The notes beneath the pieces were generated by a model. That model was not told the origin of the DNA and ran no database searches. It worked only from the letters and a program-made list of their open reading frames with translations. Positions 13,001 through 25,490 of a DNA stretch of 64,000 nucleotides are shown one piece after another. This DNA comes from Penelope pileata (taxonomy: Eukaryota; Chordata; Aves; Galliformes; Cracidae): positions 124,001 to 188,000 of the forward strand of contig WBMW01003833.1 in NCBI GenBank assembly GCA_013396635.1. Reading direction: 5' to 3'. Made by a program: the position numbers and the translations under genes. The stretch's first letter is position 1; each line of letters starts with the position of its first letter.

Positions 13001-16000
13001 GCGTGCACTATTTTTCTGTAAACAACAATTTTGCTTTGAAAAGCAGCTGGCGTCTGCTTATTCCTTTAGTGACTTGAATATTGTGTTTGTACTGTAAATG
13101 CCATCTATTTCACACAGGGCTGATTTTACTGCAGCGCTGTGTACTGACCTTTTACAGTTTAATCGAATATGGTCATCTCGTGTCCTGAAATGCTGCGATG
13201 CATCCAGGAGACAAGGATAAACAGAACTGCTCCTGAGTCATTTGTAAACGAGCAAAGCATTTTCTTGGTAGGCTTAGAGCTAACAATTATAACTGATAAT
13301 AAATAGAATGTTAACGTAGGTGAGCATTCTTTTTAAGGGTTCTAATGGACATAGTCGATGGGATTGAATTATTTGTTTTCCAAAGGCTTTTGCCTGCTGG
13401 TGGGGAATGGCAAGATTTTTAGAGTGAAGATTGTAGTGTAGAGAAACTCTGGGTTCACGTGGAACACTACAGTGGCAAATCCAGGTCACTGCGCTTGTTT
13501 GCAGTCCCAGGTGTGTCTGTGCTGTTTCTCCTGTGCGTGTCCCAGGCGCATCCTGCACGCTGGCACAGCCACAGCAGAGCTCTCGCACGGTTAAAGCGAA
13601 GCTGATGGGTTTGAACTCCAGGCAAAAGAGTTCTTGAATTGCCTCACATCATCTTTGCATGTGGTGAGTGTGCTTCTCTGCTTTGTTTTCTTTGCATTTA
13701 TTGAAAACTGCGGATGGGACCTGTATGTCCAGGTTTTCTGATAGAACCCCGTCTTCACTGTTCTCAGTTGCATTTCAGTGGCTGCGTTGTGGCTCTTGGC
13801 AGCTGCTGCTCGCTGCAGTGCTGCCTGTATGCTGTACCTCTGCGTTACGTTGCTTCATTTCAGACTGCAGCTCGTGCTGCATGCATGCTATTGGTTTGAC
13901 CCTAAAATACTCATTTCTGACAAACAGCTGATGAAAAGGTGTTAATTAATGTGGCATTCCAGTTGAAATACGTAGTATCGGTTAAGAGCAGTTGAGACAT
14001 CTTGTATATTTTTAGTTCACAAGCTGGAGGGAGGTTGCTCCACTGACTTGCAGCTGGGTGTGGCATGGGGTTAACCATATTAATTAAAGCTGGCTCAGAG
14101 GTTTAGACTTTAAAAAAAAATGGCTCAGAGCCCCCATTAGAGTGCTTTGTTACATAATGTTTTTCACTAGAGAACAAGCTAGAGCTCTGAAAATGAATGC
14201 TTTAGGAACACCTAGCTGGAGATGCAGTGGGGCAAGGGGCAGCACTGCTCTGCTAGGAGAAAGGGGTCTGTAGTGGTACCTTTGCAGGGCTAACGTTTAA
14301 GTATAGATTGAGAAACTTTGATTTATGACTCATCTGCCTTTTTGTTTTTCTGTACTGTTTTGTTTTGGTTGTCATTTGCTCTAGTATGTGTCTCCATCAG
14401 TAATTTGAGCTGCTTTTTGCATGTTCCACTTTCTCGTTCTATTCTCAGTCATTTAACCATGTTTGCTCAAAGTCTGGTTGTGCTTTTCTGTATTTTCTAG
14501 AGTGAATGTTTCCATCTGTTAGAGGACCACTAAAGGCACTGCTCTCTCTTCCTACCTGTAGAAAAAAAATGTCCCCCCCAACTGCTTGTTAGGGTAAATT
14601 ATCATCCTTTTGCTTTATTCCACAATGTTCCGTGTTCAGAATAAATTACACGTGGTAGCTTACATAAGAGTGTCTTGGTGAATCTGAACAAAGCGCAGGG
14701 AGATGGCTGAAGAAGCAGGTCCTACCTCTCAGCTGCATGGAACTGTTCTGGAAGTTACATTTGCAGGAACGCGGAGTCCTGCAAAGCAGCACAGCACGTG
14801 CAGGGAGGGCTGTGAGGCTGGAAGCTTCAGTGGTGGCAGTGCTGCTGGGAGGAAAAACCACCAGTTAATATTTGAACGATTTAAAAACATTCCTAACTTA
14901 TTGCTACCAGAATTGCTAGTTACGCTTCTTCCCAAATAATTATCATAGAAAACAAAATAATTTTATAAATTTATTGTAAAAGAAAAAGCACGCTGGATTT
15001 CTTTTGCTTATTGTGAAGATGAAAGAACCTCTGAACTAGCTTCCAGCTGAGAAGGGTGTGTTTTGATGCACAGTAAAACTTGACTTTCTACGATTTGTTT
15101 TAGAAACTTTTGTTTTTAAGTTGCACTGATCACATTTGTGATGTAGGATGTGACTCCAGCTTTAGGTTCTATAAAAACCTTTTTTCAGAATTCCAGGGGC
15201 TCAGAATTTACCTAGCAATTGTTAATTGCAAGTTACTGTCTGTAAATATTTTCATTATTTTAATAACCTCTGACTGAATATGGATTTCTTTAGGTCTGAA
15301 CTATTTCACAGTGTGTGCCAATAGGAAATGTTTTTTATTGGAGTGGCACTTTCAAACTTAAGGTGGGTTAAATATGTTGACATTTGTTTCATCTTTGTGT
15401 AACAAGGTAAAAGATGTAACAGTAACTTTGTACAGGTCAAGTCATGTCCTGCTTTACCTTTTTTTTTTTTTTTTTTCCTTTTTCCCTTCTCCATCTTTGC
15501 CTTCAGTAACTTGTGAAAGCTGTGTCCAGTCAACACCAATATGTGGCTGTGAGCAGGCAGGAACCTGTTGGTGTTGTTGGAGATAGGAGGATGCTGGTTT
15601 CCCTCGCACCTAGTGAGCAAGCTGAGCAATTTCAGCCATTTGAGGTCTGGTGACTGGCTTGCAGCAGCATTTTCTAGCAAAAGGACTTTTGTGTCTGTTC
15701 GATCACTGGTCTGGCAGTTCTAAATGTTCATGTTGTCGTGGATGTTATCTTTATGTGGAAACATGGAAAAGAATGTGTGGAGCTCGGGTGCTATGAAGTG
15801 GCTGTTCCAAGGTGCCTGGAATTGGGCGTCTGCAGCAATTGGCCAAAATGAGTTTAGAGGGGGATGGCAATGTGGGCAGCAGTCAGAATGTAGTAAGCTA
15901 GGTGGCTTCCAGGGTGTGCTGCAGCCAAAAGAAACAACAGTGTGCAAGCCTCTGATTTTATGCTGACATTTAACAAAATACCCCATATTCTGAATTACAT

Positions 16001-18447
16001 CATTCATTCGTGTTAGATGCTTTTAGAAGCAAGTATAAAGCTTAGGGAGGCAATAACAGCATGGTGGAACAGTGTGCATGTCAGTGATGCGGTGGATTGA
16101 TTTCAGCTGAAAGTGAATTTCAGTGCTTGCTCTTCTGTTTCTCCAGCCTTTTAAGTTCTCTCTGTGACTTGTTCACTGGCAATCAAGAGGTTATAAAAAG
16201 AGAGCCAGCTGATGTTGCAATCTAAGCAGCGGCCATAGAGTGGAAAGACTCCCCTTTGGCATGTTCACTAGTGCTATTTTTACCTATTCCAGTAAGATCT
16301 GCCCTTGTGATGTTAAATTACAGGACAGTACCTGGAATTATTTTGTTTTACAGAAGCATTATATGCCCTGAAAAAGAGTTTCAAAAAAATTATCAGGCAG
16401 ATTGAGACTAAAATTGTCTCATGTTTAAAAATATTTTTAATTCTGCCACCAAGAATGATATTACTGCTGTAATGTCACTTTTGTTTGCATATTTTGTGTC
16501 TGGCAGAGGTTTTGTTTTGTTGGTTTCCTTTGCATAGTGAGTGTTTTGTCTGTCTCAGTGTCTCACGTGGAAACTCCAACTAGGCAGTGTGATCGCAAAG
16601 GCAGGAGTTAATCGTGTAGCCCGGGAATAACTGTGGGAGGAGTTTTCTGCCAGAACTTCCAAAATCCCTACCTGATGTTAACTAAATTTGCAGATGACAG
16701 TTCCTTCACACAATAGGACAAGAGTTAATTTTGTTTCTCAGAACAGATATCCAGCACTGCCAGTGAGAAAGTGCCAGGGGGCTGCAGTGAAAACTGGAGG
16801 AAACAGCAAGAATGGCACCGCTGTGTAGCACTGTGGTTTGGCTGTGGGAGCATCCCGTACAGAACATCATCTATGCAGGTGTAAGACTGAGTCAAAGATA
16901 GTGAAATGTCTAACTTCTGTTTTTATGATCTTAAATACTGTTCAGATGTACTTTCTAAAACGGTCAGCAAAGAAAGTGACCTGAAAACACTAAAACATAA
17001 ACCTATCGTTTTACAGTTTTGTTTGATTCAAACTCTTGTTCTGGCTGTTTGTGAAACTAGGTGTACATTTGTAGCAGAATTCTTAGTACTTCTGATGCAA
17101 TGTTTTGACACTGAAGTACGATCCATGATGAACTTGTGCAGGTTCCATGTTCCCCTTGCAGAACCCCTGCTTCCCATGCTGCTGCGTTGTGGGGTGTCTC
17201 AGGTGGAAATCCTGCAAGTGGGCACGCTTCCTCCAGTGCAGAGCCATTTTCGTCTCCCTTGATTTTGCCATTGTCTTAGGTAAACAATTCTACTTCTCAG
17301 ATTTAATTGAATCTCACATCTGCGATAACAGCTGGTATTTTTGTCAACTCACGCACTGCTTACGTTTTCATTCTTGCCGATTCTGTTGGCAGATGTTCGT
17401 AGTGATTTTTGTTTTCCACGTATCTCTGATCTGTCAAGACAAATGCAGAGTTTTACTCCCTTACAGCTGTTACTTTGCCTACAGGTAGAAGTGTTGTACC
17501 TGCTCCTTCTTTAACCCATCACACTCATTTTATGCTATGCTTTCTTTTCTCAGTTTGTATGTGGGATTTCTCTTTCTCTTGGCTCATTTTACAATACAAA
17601 TGCTTTAGGATTTTAGTCTGTAAAAACTCAACCCCTGCCCATCAGTTTTCTCTCCTTTTTTTTTTAATCTTCCGTTATCTGCCACACCGATTGGATCATT
17701 TTTCTCAAAATTTGTCCCAGACTTTTAACTAAATTTGAGGATCATAACTGTATCCTTGTTTTTATCAGTTTGCTAATTGCTCAGATAGCGACTGAAAAGG
17801 TTTCATTTTGGTTGCTTTGAGGATGCATCTCTCTGGTCCTCTGCTGCTTACAGTCATTTTGATCTGTGCTGTTTTTCTCTGTTTTTGTTCTCCTTCCCCC
17901 CCTCCATCCCCCCCCACTCTCTAGTAGTATTTCCTACACGTTGTTCCTCAGTAATGTATTCTGTTTGGGGGGAAAAAATATCAACTCTTGATTCAGTGTG
18001 GGTTATTTCCTAAAGATGCCATTGCTGCTCACTCGTCTTCTGTTAGAACTGTAGAGATCAGCTTTTCCTTTGGCGTGTAAAGGACAGGGTGCCCTGCCTT
18101 CCCCCCATGGTTTTTCCATGATGGAAGCGGCACTCACAGCTCTGTGTCGTGTTTGTAGATGCTTGCTGTGGAGAGATGTGCAGGTTACTAAGCGCACAGT
18201 TCAAACTGTGAGAAGGTTTTAGGTTTAAAATGACTGACTGGCTCAAGGTGAGGTTCGCAAAGCATTCTTCTGGTTTCCTGATGAGAAAGGGAAGGCCCTG
18301 CTTGGTGCCTTAGGGTGCAGTCAGCTGCCTGAGTGGGGAATGGGGAGAGCACCAGACCTTCCTCGCTGGGCCCAGTGACGGGGCAGGATGCAATGGGCAC
18401 AAGTTAAAATGCATGAAACTCCATCTGGGAAAAAAAATTGCTTTTTT

Positions 18448-18515
18448 TTTTTACCAAGAGGGTAAAACTACTGAACAGCAGTTTTTACCAAGAGGGTGGT
18501 CAACAACTGAACAGG
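18448..18515 (+). repeat. Tandem duplication of a 34-nt unit
   Basis: Two adjacent 34-base units, 18448-18481 and 18482-18515, both start with TTTTTACCAAGAGGGT and both contain ACTGAACAG near the end; the middle has diverged. The second unit runs directly into CR1-like sequence, so the duplication is at the 5' edge of that fragment. Confidence 0.7.
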
Positions 18516-18650
18516 TTGTTCAGAGAGGCTGTGGGGTTGTTTGTATGTGTGGAGATGCTCAAAACCCAGCTGGCGTGGTCCTGGGCAGCTGCCGCTGGCC
18601 CTGATCAGGCCTTGGGCCCAGTGGTGTCAGCAGGTCCCTGTCTTTTACTC
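18476..18650 (+). mobile_element. CR1 LINE 3' fragment, sense orientation
   Basis: The stretch 'acaggttgttcagagaggct' followed by a CAAAACCC / CTGG / GTCCTGGGCAG series matches the well-known conserved 3' part of avian CR1 elements (…CCCAGAGAGGCTGTGG … CAAAACCC…CTGGACG…GTCCTGGGCA…), though diverged. CR1 is the dominant LINE in bird genomes and copies are usually 5'-truncated, as here. Boundaries are approximate. Recognised from memory of the consensus, not by alignment. Confidence 0.65.
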
Positions 18651-21600
18651 AAAACTTCTTCAGATTCTCTAGGAGTTGTTGCTGTTACAGTTACTGCTTG
18701 TACACAAGATAGAGGTAGCCTTAGAGGCTTAGTGCATTACTTTTTTTTATTTGGATGCAAGGCTTGTTGTGACATTTGTGAGTCAGCAAGGTGCTTGCCA
18801 AGTGTTGGTAAGGGCCTGATGGCTGAGGAGAAAGTGTTCAGTGTGTACCTCCATTTCAGCCATAAAAGATTTTTGTGGTGTAAGATTATATTGAGTTATT
18901 GCCTTGGTTGTCATGATGTCTGGCCTAACACAGTGCATCTCATTACATTGAAATGTGTAAAAGGCTGTGAAAACAATTAGTAGGGGGAAGATAGGTGACT
19001 CTAATTCATGGAATAATCGGGTTTTGAATTTGGTATGTTGTGCGTGTGCATAAGTTGTCTATTAGAATAGTAAATATCGTGTTTTTTGTCTTCTGCAGAT
19101 GATGTGCTTCATCGTTTTGTCATAGGACTTCACTGACATCAAGGAAAACTGAAGGTACAGATCACTTTCTCTGTTGTGCCCTTCCTCCTCACCCTGCCTC
19201 ATCCTTTCTCCCGTGTTCCCTGGGTCATTCTTGGGGAGGAGGGGAAGTTTATTACCAGCGAGTTCTGGGCTTGTGTTCCTGGACTACTAGTGAAACTTCC
19301 TTCTTGTGTTTTAAAAGACTCCATAAAATTCATGTGATGCCTGCAATTGTTTCAGTGTTTGCTTTATCAGAAGCGTATGTTTAACTTAAGCTCTTACTTT
19401 AGTCAGTCTCCATGGATATTTACTTTGTAGGGCAAAGCCCTTTCTCCGTTTAGAACTTCATTGATCTTTTCCTTCAAATACCATTTACCTTTCCACACAA
19501 CTACAGATCTGCTATGAGTAACCTAGCCCTAATGTAAGTCAAGTCTGTGGCATTATCTTTCAGGTGGTGGGATTTGCTTGGTTAGTTGTTTTATTTTTTT
19601 TTTTCCTGAGATTGTACCTCTGAAACACTTTGATAAATAAGTAAAAACCCTGCCAAAGGAGAACTGGAATCAGTTGGACCACTGCATCCTGCTCTAACTG
19701 TAGAGATAATCTGTCATTGTCTGGTATTTTGTGACAACGGTTAACAGCAATTGCAGTGTGTTTGAAGTGTGTATAACAATTCACGCATACGCAGCCTGTG
19801 TAACTAGCACCTCCCAGTAGTTATTTAATTAACCTAATCTGAGGCTGCCTTCCTATTCAGCAAAGCTGATGTTCATTTAAAAAGCAGTAGTTGTATCCTC
19901 AGTGTTAGTTCATTTACTACATGCAGCTGAGGGAGGAGAGCCAGTAATTCTTTGTGCTGGAATTCTCCCTCACTCTTTTGTTTAATTCTTGAGAACTTGT
20001 GTGGGAAGGGCATTTGGTGGATTGCTGACATTTGAGTAACTTTTTCATCCTTGATGTAAAGTGGATGAGTTCCAGGGAACTCTAAACACAGTTTGGGGCT
20101 TTCATCCGTACTTGAAACAAGTCAAGCATGAGCAAGTTCAGAATGCAAATAGGCACATGTCTGAGAATGTATGTGCAGCTGATAGCAGGACTTGTGGAAA
20201 AAAAAATGCTTGTCCGAAGTCTGTCCTGCCTCTGTGATGTAAATGCACCTGCAAGCACATAGCCCCACTTCTGCAGGGCAAGGTCCTCTTTAGTATCTAT
20301 CTCTTTTTCTAAATCTTTTTCTGGAGAACTCTGCTGTGAAGAAGTTAACATTATGGTGAAAAACAAGAAGTCTGAGTGTGACGCAAGCGTCGTATAATGC
20401 AATTCTGATACAGGCAGGTAAAGAAAGCACTGCTTAATATGCTTTTTGTTTCTAATAACGCATTTGAGTTTACCAAATTAAAAAATGAGAAAGCCTTAAA
20501 TATCACTACAGCTGCAAGAATCTTCATAATGTTAAGAGAGCGCCTTAAAAATATTGAGTGAGCACCTCTCAATATTTATCAATTTTGCTTCAGGTAACAG
20601 TTGCTATCGGATTTCTACAGTTGCTATCCAATCTAATACTAAAAATACCTATCTAGTTCTAAAGAATAGGCAAAAAAACAAAAAGAGGGTTTTGTACCAT
20701 GCCCTAGAGCTCTGGCACTTTGTTAGCAAACCTTGTACATAATGTAAGAACAAAAAAACTGTGTGTGTTCCCAGCCCTCCTTGTTCTCTCATGGCTGTTC
20801 TGATAACAATTTTATGGTTTTTTTTCTGCATCTAAAGTAAGCAACAGTACTTAACTAAAGATTTTAGAAGTTGTGATTGAGTGCACCTGCTACATTTCTC
20901 TTTTTATCTGGGCTTGTTTGTTATTTTTTTCCTTTTGAGTAGGAAAGGATTTGTATTCTATATCATGGTGTTCTTTTAGGTACAGAACATTCAGTGCTTC
21001 TGCTTCTTCAGTGAAGGAATTTGGGTTTTGTAGGGAAACTTACAGAGCTCTGACTTAGGACTTGATAGAAATTTCACATGGAAAGAAGTGGGTGACTGGC
21101 AGCCAAATTGTGTGTGTAGAAAGGACGAAGCAAGCAGACTTCAGCTGTGGTTGGTTGGGAAAAGTCACCTGGAGCATGTATACCCAACAGGAGGAGAGCA
21201 GCACAAAGCAGCTGAAGGCACAGATAGTTTTGGTGATAAATGCCTCGTAACCAGAGCCCAAAATCCAGCCTAGGAGTAGAAATGCCCTAAGAAAAATGGT
21301 TTCCTACTCCTTTACTGCAGATTGGGTGAGAGGAAGCTGGTTCTTTCTGTAGAGCTCCATGGTCTCACAGTTGCTGTACAGAAGTATGCTGCACTTCCTT
21401 ACTGTCACAGAGTGCATGGTGGGTTTTTGTTTGTTTGTTTTTAAATCATTCTTCCAGAGGTGCAAATACTGTCTAAAACCTTTATGGCTCATACTCCTTT
21501 GACGTTCTGCGTTTCTGGGGAAAAAAAAAAAACACTTCAGGACTGTAAAATTGGAGTAGCATGACTTGGTTTATGCTTACTAACCACGTTTTTAGTTGCG

Positions 21601-24600
21601 AAGTTATTCTTAAATGCAGAAAAGGTTTGGTCAGTCTGAAAGTGTGTCAGACAGAGTAGCTGTATTCCTTGCTGCTAGGAAGTAAGTCCCAGGAGCTGGA
21701 AAATCAAACTATGAATAAAAACCTTTTTTTTCTTCCTTGCAAACCTTGAAGTTCTCATAGCAACAGTGTTGGAGTTGGTGTCTAAGAAATGAATGGTTTG
21801 GAGAAATAGAGAGAAGGGTGAGAGGAGATGCTTGAAAGATCAGAATAACTGAGGCAGAAAGTTTGTAGGTTATGGGGTAGGAGGAAAAATCCCAGACTTA
21901 TGGATGCATGAGAGGTGCTTGAGTTCTCGGACTGATCCTAACTCTTGCCCTGCATTTATGTTTGCAGGGATAACAACTTTATTTCTTAGGAATGGGTCTG
22001 CATTTATTTTCCACTGCTACGTAAAGGCATCTTTTTAAAAAGTACAGCCATATATCGCAATGGGTTCTTGTTTGGTGGGGTGGCTTGTTGTTGTTTGCTG
22101 CTGCTTCGTGTTGTTCATTCCAGACAAGTGCTCACCCAGGCAATACTGAACCAATTGAAAATTGCTATGGGGAGGGGAACTGAGGAAGACCACAGTTAAA
22201 CATATTGGTGATCTTTCTGGCTCAGAGATGAAAATTTTTCTTATAAGCAACTCTTAAAATGAAAATTTTTGTTAGAAGATAGTTTTGAAATGGATTCTGG
22301 GTTTTGTCTTCTGTTGTTTTGCCTTTGTACGTGTATCTCACTAAATGTGAGCATGACATTTGTTCATGTGGGCAAAACCAGCAGAGCCTGTGCGTGTGTT
22401 TGTCGGGAGGGGGGACTGTATTTACGTTTTCCTTAAAAGCTTTTGGTATCTCTTTCAGAAATAAAGGAAAGGGCAAGGCACTTCAGCTTAGCATGCTGAG
22501 AGGAGTTGTGCTTTGTGTCTTGTGAACTTTCAGCCTTCTTCATTACCAGTGTCAGCTCTCCTCAGGGAGACAGACTGGAGTTTTGAGCAGTTCAGACTAA
22601 ACACTTTTGGTGGTCATGGAAAAAGTTAAAGTAACTTTGAAGCATCTTGGGGATTTGCTTCATAGTTGGTAATGGGCAGGATTTTGTTTTGACTTCTACT
22701 GGTGGAATACACTTAACTATTGATGTTTATTGCTGCTTTCAGCTTTCCTAATTAAAGGACGTCTGTCCTTTCTTTTTATTCTTCCAACATGATTACAGTA
22801 TGCAGGTAGATTGTCTTCAGTTTCTAATAGCTCTTAATTAAAAGTAACTAAAAATTGATACTAAAAATTGTTCTAGCAGAAAAACTAATTCAGGAAAATG
22901 TGACTTTCACAGTGATTAAATTATTCAGTGTCGGCTGTGTTTAGAATGGGGTTAAATTTTTCTAATGACTTTGCTTGTGGTGTGTATTGGCAAAGCTTAG
23001 ATAACAGTAGATGTTCTGCTCTGTGATATCATTTTAGATGGGGAAAAAAACCCACCTTCTTCAGTGTATTAGATTTTAGAGTGTTTATTGTTGGGCAGAT
23101 AGATTTGTCTAACTAATCTGGTGTTGGATGTGAAGCCCTGGGACTGTTCAGTCAATGATTTCTAGGAGTTCGGTGCTGCCAGGTGCGTGCGTTGCATGGC
23201 AGTTTGGGGCGTTTGGTTTTAATGCCTGTACAAATGCCTAGTTTTCAGAATTTGTCATCTGTGCAAGAAGTACTGGTTAAAAATGCAATCTTGATCACAG
23301 TGTGCAGTGTATCTGTGGGAGGTAGAGGTGTAACATGAGATTTTTTTTTTTGTTTGAGTGTTCAGTGTGAAATGAATCACTATCAGTCTTGTGTACTGGA
23401 TCTAGAAGGGGATCAGTATGCTCACACTACAATATCTTAAAATATTGCTTGAATGCTGCTGTTACAGTTTTTCATTTGTAGACTGTAGTAATTTTTGTGA
23501 AAACGAAGAGTAGCTGGAAGAAAAATCTGAAGCATTCAGCTGGCAATGGATCATTGGATATAGAGTAAGCATCAATCTGGTAACGGTCACGTCTCAGAAA
23601 CATGCTTTTAACTCATTTAAAGGAAGAAAAACTAATTTTTGCTGGAATAGACATAGTCTAAGAATTATTTATGAAGGCATCACTGTAAAATCTTTCCTCC
23701 TTTATTTTACATTAAATTCAAAACTCAGGAGTTGGAGAATATTAATTTAGTTTCAGTAAAAACGTCTTTCATCAAATAGCGGTTGGAGCAAAAGACCCAA
23801 ATTGAATAAACAAATCAATGCTAGGGCACAGGTTATGGGACACTGGAAGAAAGTAGCCTGTGTGCACGTCTCATGTCTTAAGATGGCCAGAAATGGAACT
23901 AACCCATGTCCTGTGAAGCAGCACATCTGTTATCTTCTGCTGTTGTGCTTGCTTCTGTGCACAGTGTATGGACTAGAGATCATGTGTATATGTTGCGTGG
24001 TTGTGTATTTTTTACCAGTTCAAAGCTGGTCGAATAGTTGTCATGCTCACGTCTTCCCTCCTATCTACATGTGCAGTGAGCTGTTGGAGTTCAAAGCGTT
24101 TGCTTTCTTTTAAATATATTTATGTAATTTTTAAGGTAGTTTTCTTTACCCTAGAGAGCAGTGGAAAAGTGTAAGTAATTCATAAATCGCTTCTGTAGGA
24201 GCAGTTTTTTTGACTGTGTTCTTCCATAATAGTTTAGAATAAAATCAGTGACTCTTCCTGAGAAGTGAAGGGGTCCATGTGGTATCAGAATCCAAGTGTT
24301 CCTGTCTAGACTATTGTTGGCATGATTAAACTCTTCGTGAATCTAAGAAAAATAGGACATGAAGAACAGCATTACAAGAGCTTACAAGTTCTCTGTCTCT
24401 TCCAACCTTGTAAGTTTGTCCTCTGCAGTAACCTGCACATACCGTAGGGGCACTCCAGAATACGGCGCTGCGGCAGCGAGAGCTCCTGCAGCCCTTTGGA
24501 TCCTGAGTCATCCTGGCCTGCCTTCTTCCTTCCACAGGGTTTATTTCCAGCCTGCCAGCGGGATGTAGAGGCACAGACCTTAATGAGTTGCTCAGGAAGG

Positions 24601-24927
24601 CAGGAATAGAATTTTATTTTTTTTCTTTTTTCTTTTTATTTTAATGCTGCTAATATAAGGGTCTTTCACAGTTATTTTCCAGGTTATTTCTTCCCTGTTT
24701 GCTACCCAAGCTCCTGAAGCAGCTTCCAAGTTAGACGATACATTGCCTGGTTAGTTCAGTGACTAAGGAGTAAGGTAGGTTGGCTCTAGTAAATCTCCCT
24801 ACAGCCAATTAAGATATTATGACCTGCAGCAGTTTATTCCTGTTTTCTGCCAGAGTTTTCTTTGCAGGAGTTAGGTGTGAGAGCAGGAAACACGTGGCTA
24901 CTGCCTTCTCCAGCTTGTGTTTTGGAA

Positions 24928-25490
24928 TAACGCATGCTCCGAAAGTAATGCCTCCTGTTTGTTTCCATGGGCATTATGACAGCTACAAAGTGCATAATAA
25001 CACTATTTGATAGAACAAATTTTCAGCTACAAGGCACTATTTTTCATCATAGCCACTATGATTAGCTGTGCATTTTTGCCAACGGTGAGCAAGAGCCTTC
25101 ATGCTGTGCTGGTCAAAATCTGTGTGGCCATCTGGAATGTGGCTTCTCTTCCACGCTGCTGTTGCTGCTGCTGAAACACACTGCCCACCACCTCGCTGTG
25201 CTCACATCCACTGTTTGGTCTCCATAAACATTCAGCGTCAATGAACGTCAATGGGTGCCATTTCTTCCATGTGGAGGAACTCAGTTCCACCCCTTCGCTT
25301 CACACACCCTTCCATGTCAGACACCTTGTGTCAGAGTGCCTCTCTGCTGCCATCTGTCACACAACAACAAAATGGAACAGGATATCAGTGGGAAGGTTCA
25401 ACCTCTGCTGCCATCTCACCAACATCCACCTCTGATGTTGTGGGCCAACATAGTAAAACAGGAGGCATTACTTTTGGAGCAGCCCTCGTA
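24928..25490 (-). mobile_element. Short mariner-like (Galluhop-type) element with inverted ends
   Basis: The right end, read on the - strand, is TACGAGGGCTGCTCC followed by AAAAGTAATGCCTCCTG. The left end reads TGCTCCGAAAGTAATGCCTC followed by CTGTTT on the + strand. The two ends are therefore inverted repeats, identical at 25 of 26 positions over the core, with the outermost bases of the left end decayed. The right end finishes in TA, the mariner target dinucleotide. The element is about 563 bp, less than half the roughly 1.2 kb of an autonomous copy, and has no intact transposase; short frames inside carry stops. It is best read as an internally deleted, non-autonomous copy. The family name is from memory of chicken repeats. 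Confidence 0.7.

Noticed and set aside
15720..16007. Overlapping open frames on both strands in RAF1 intron 1, the - strand one His/Pro-rich.
   Set aside because: Could suggest an old retrocopy or repeat, but I recognise no parent sequence and see no poly(A) tail or target duplication.
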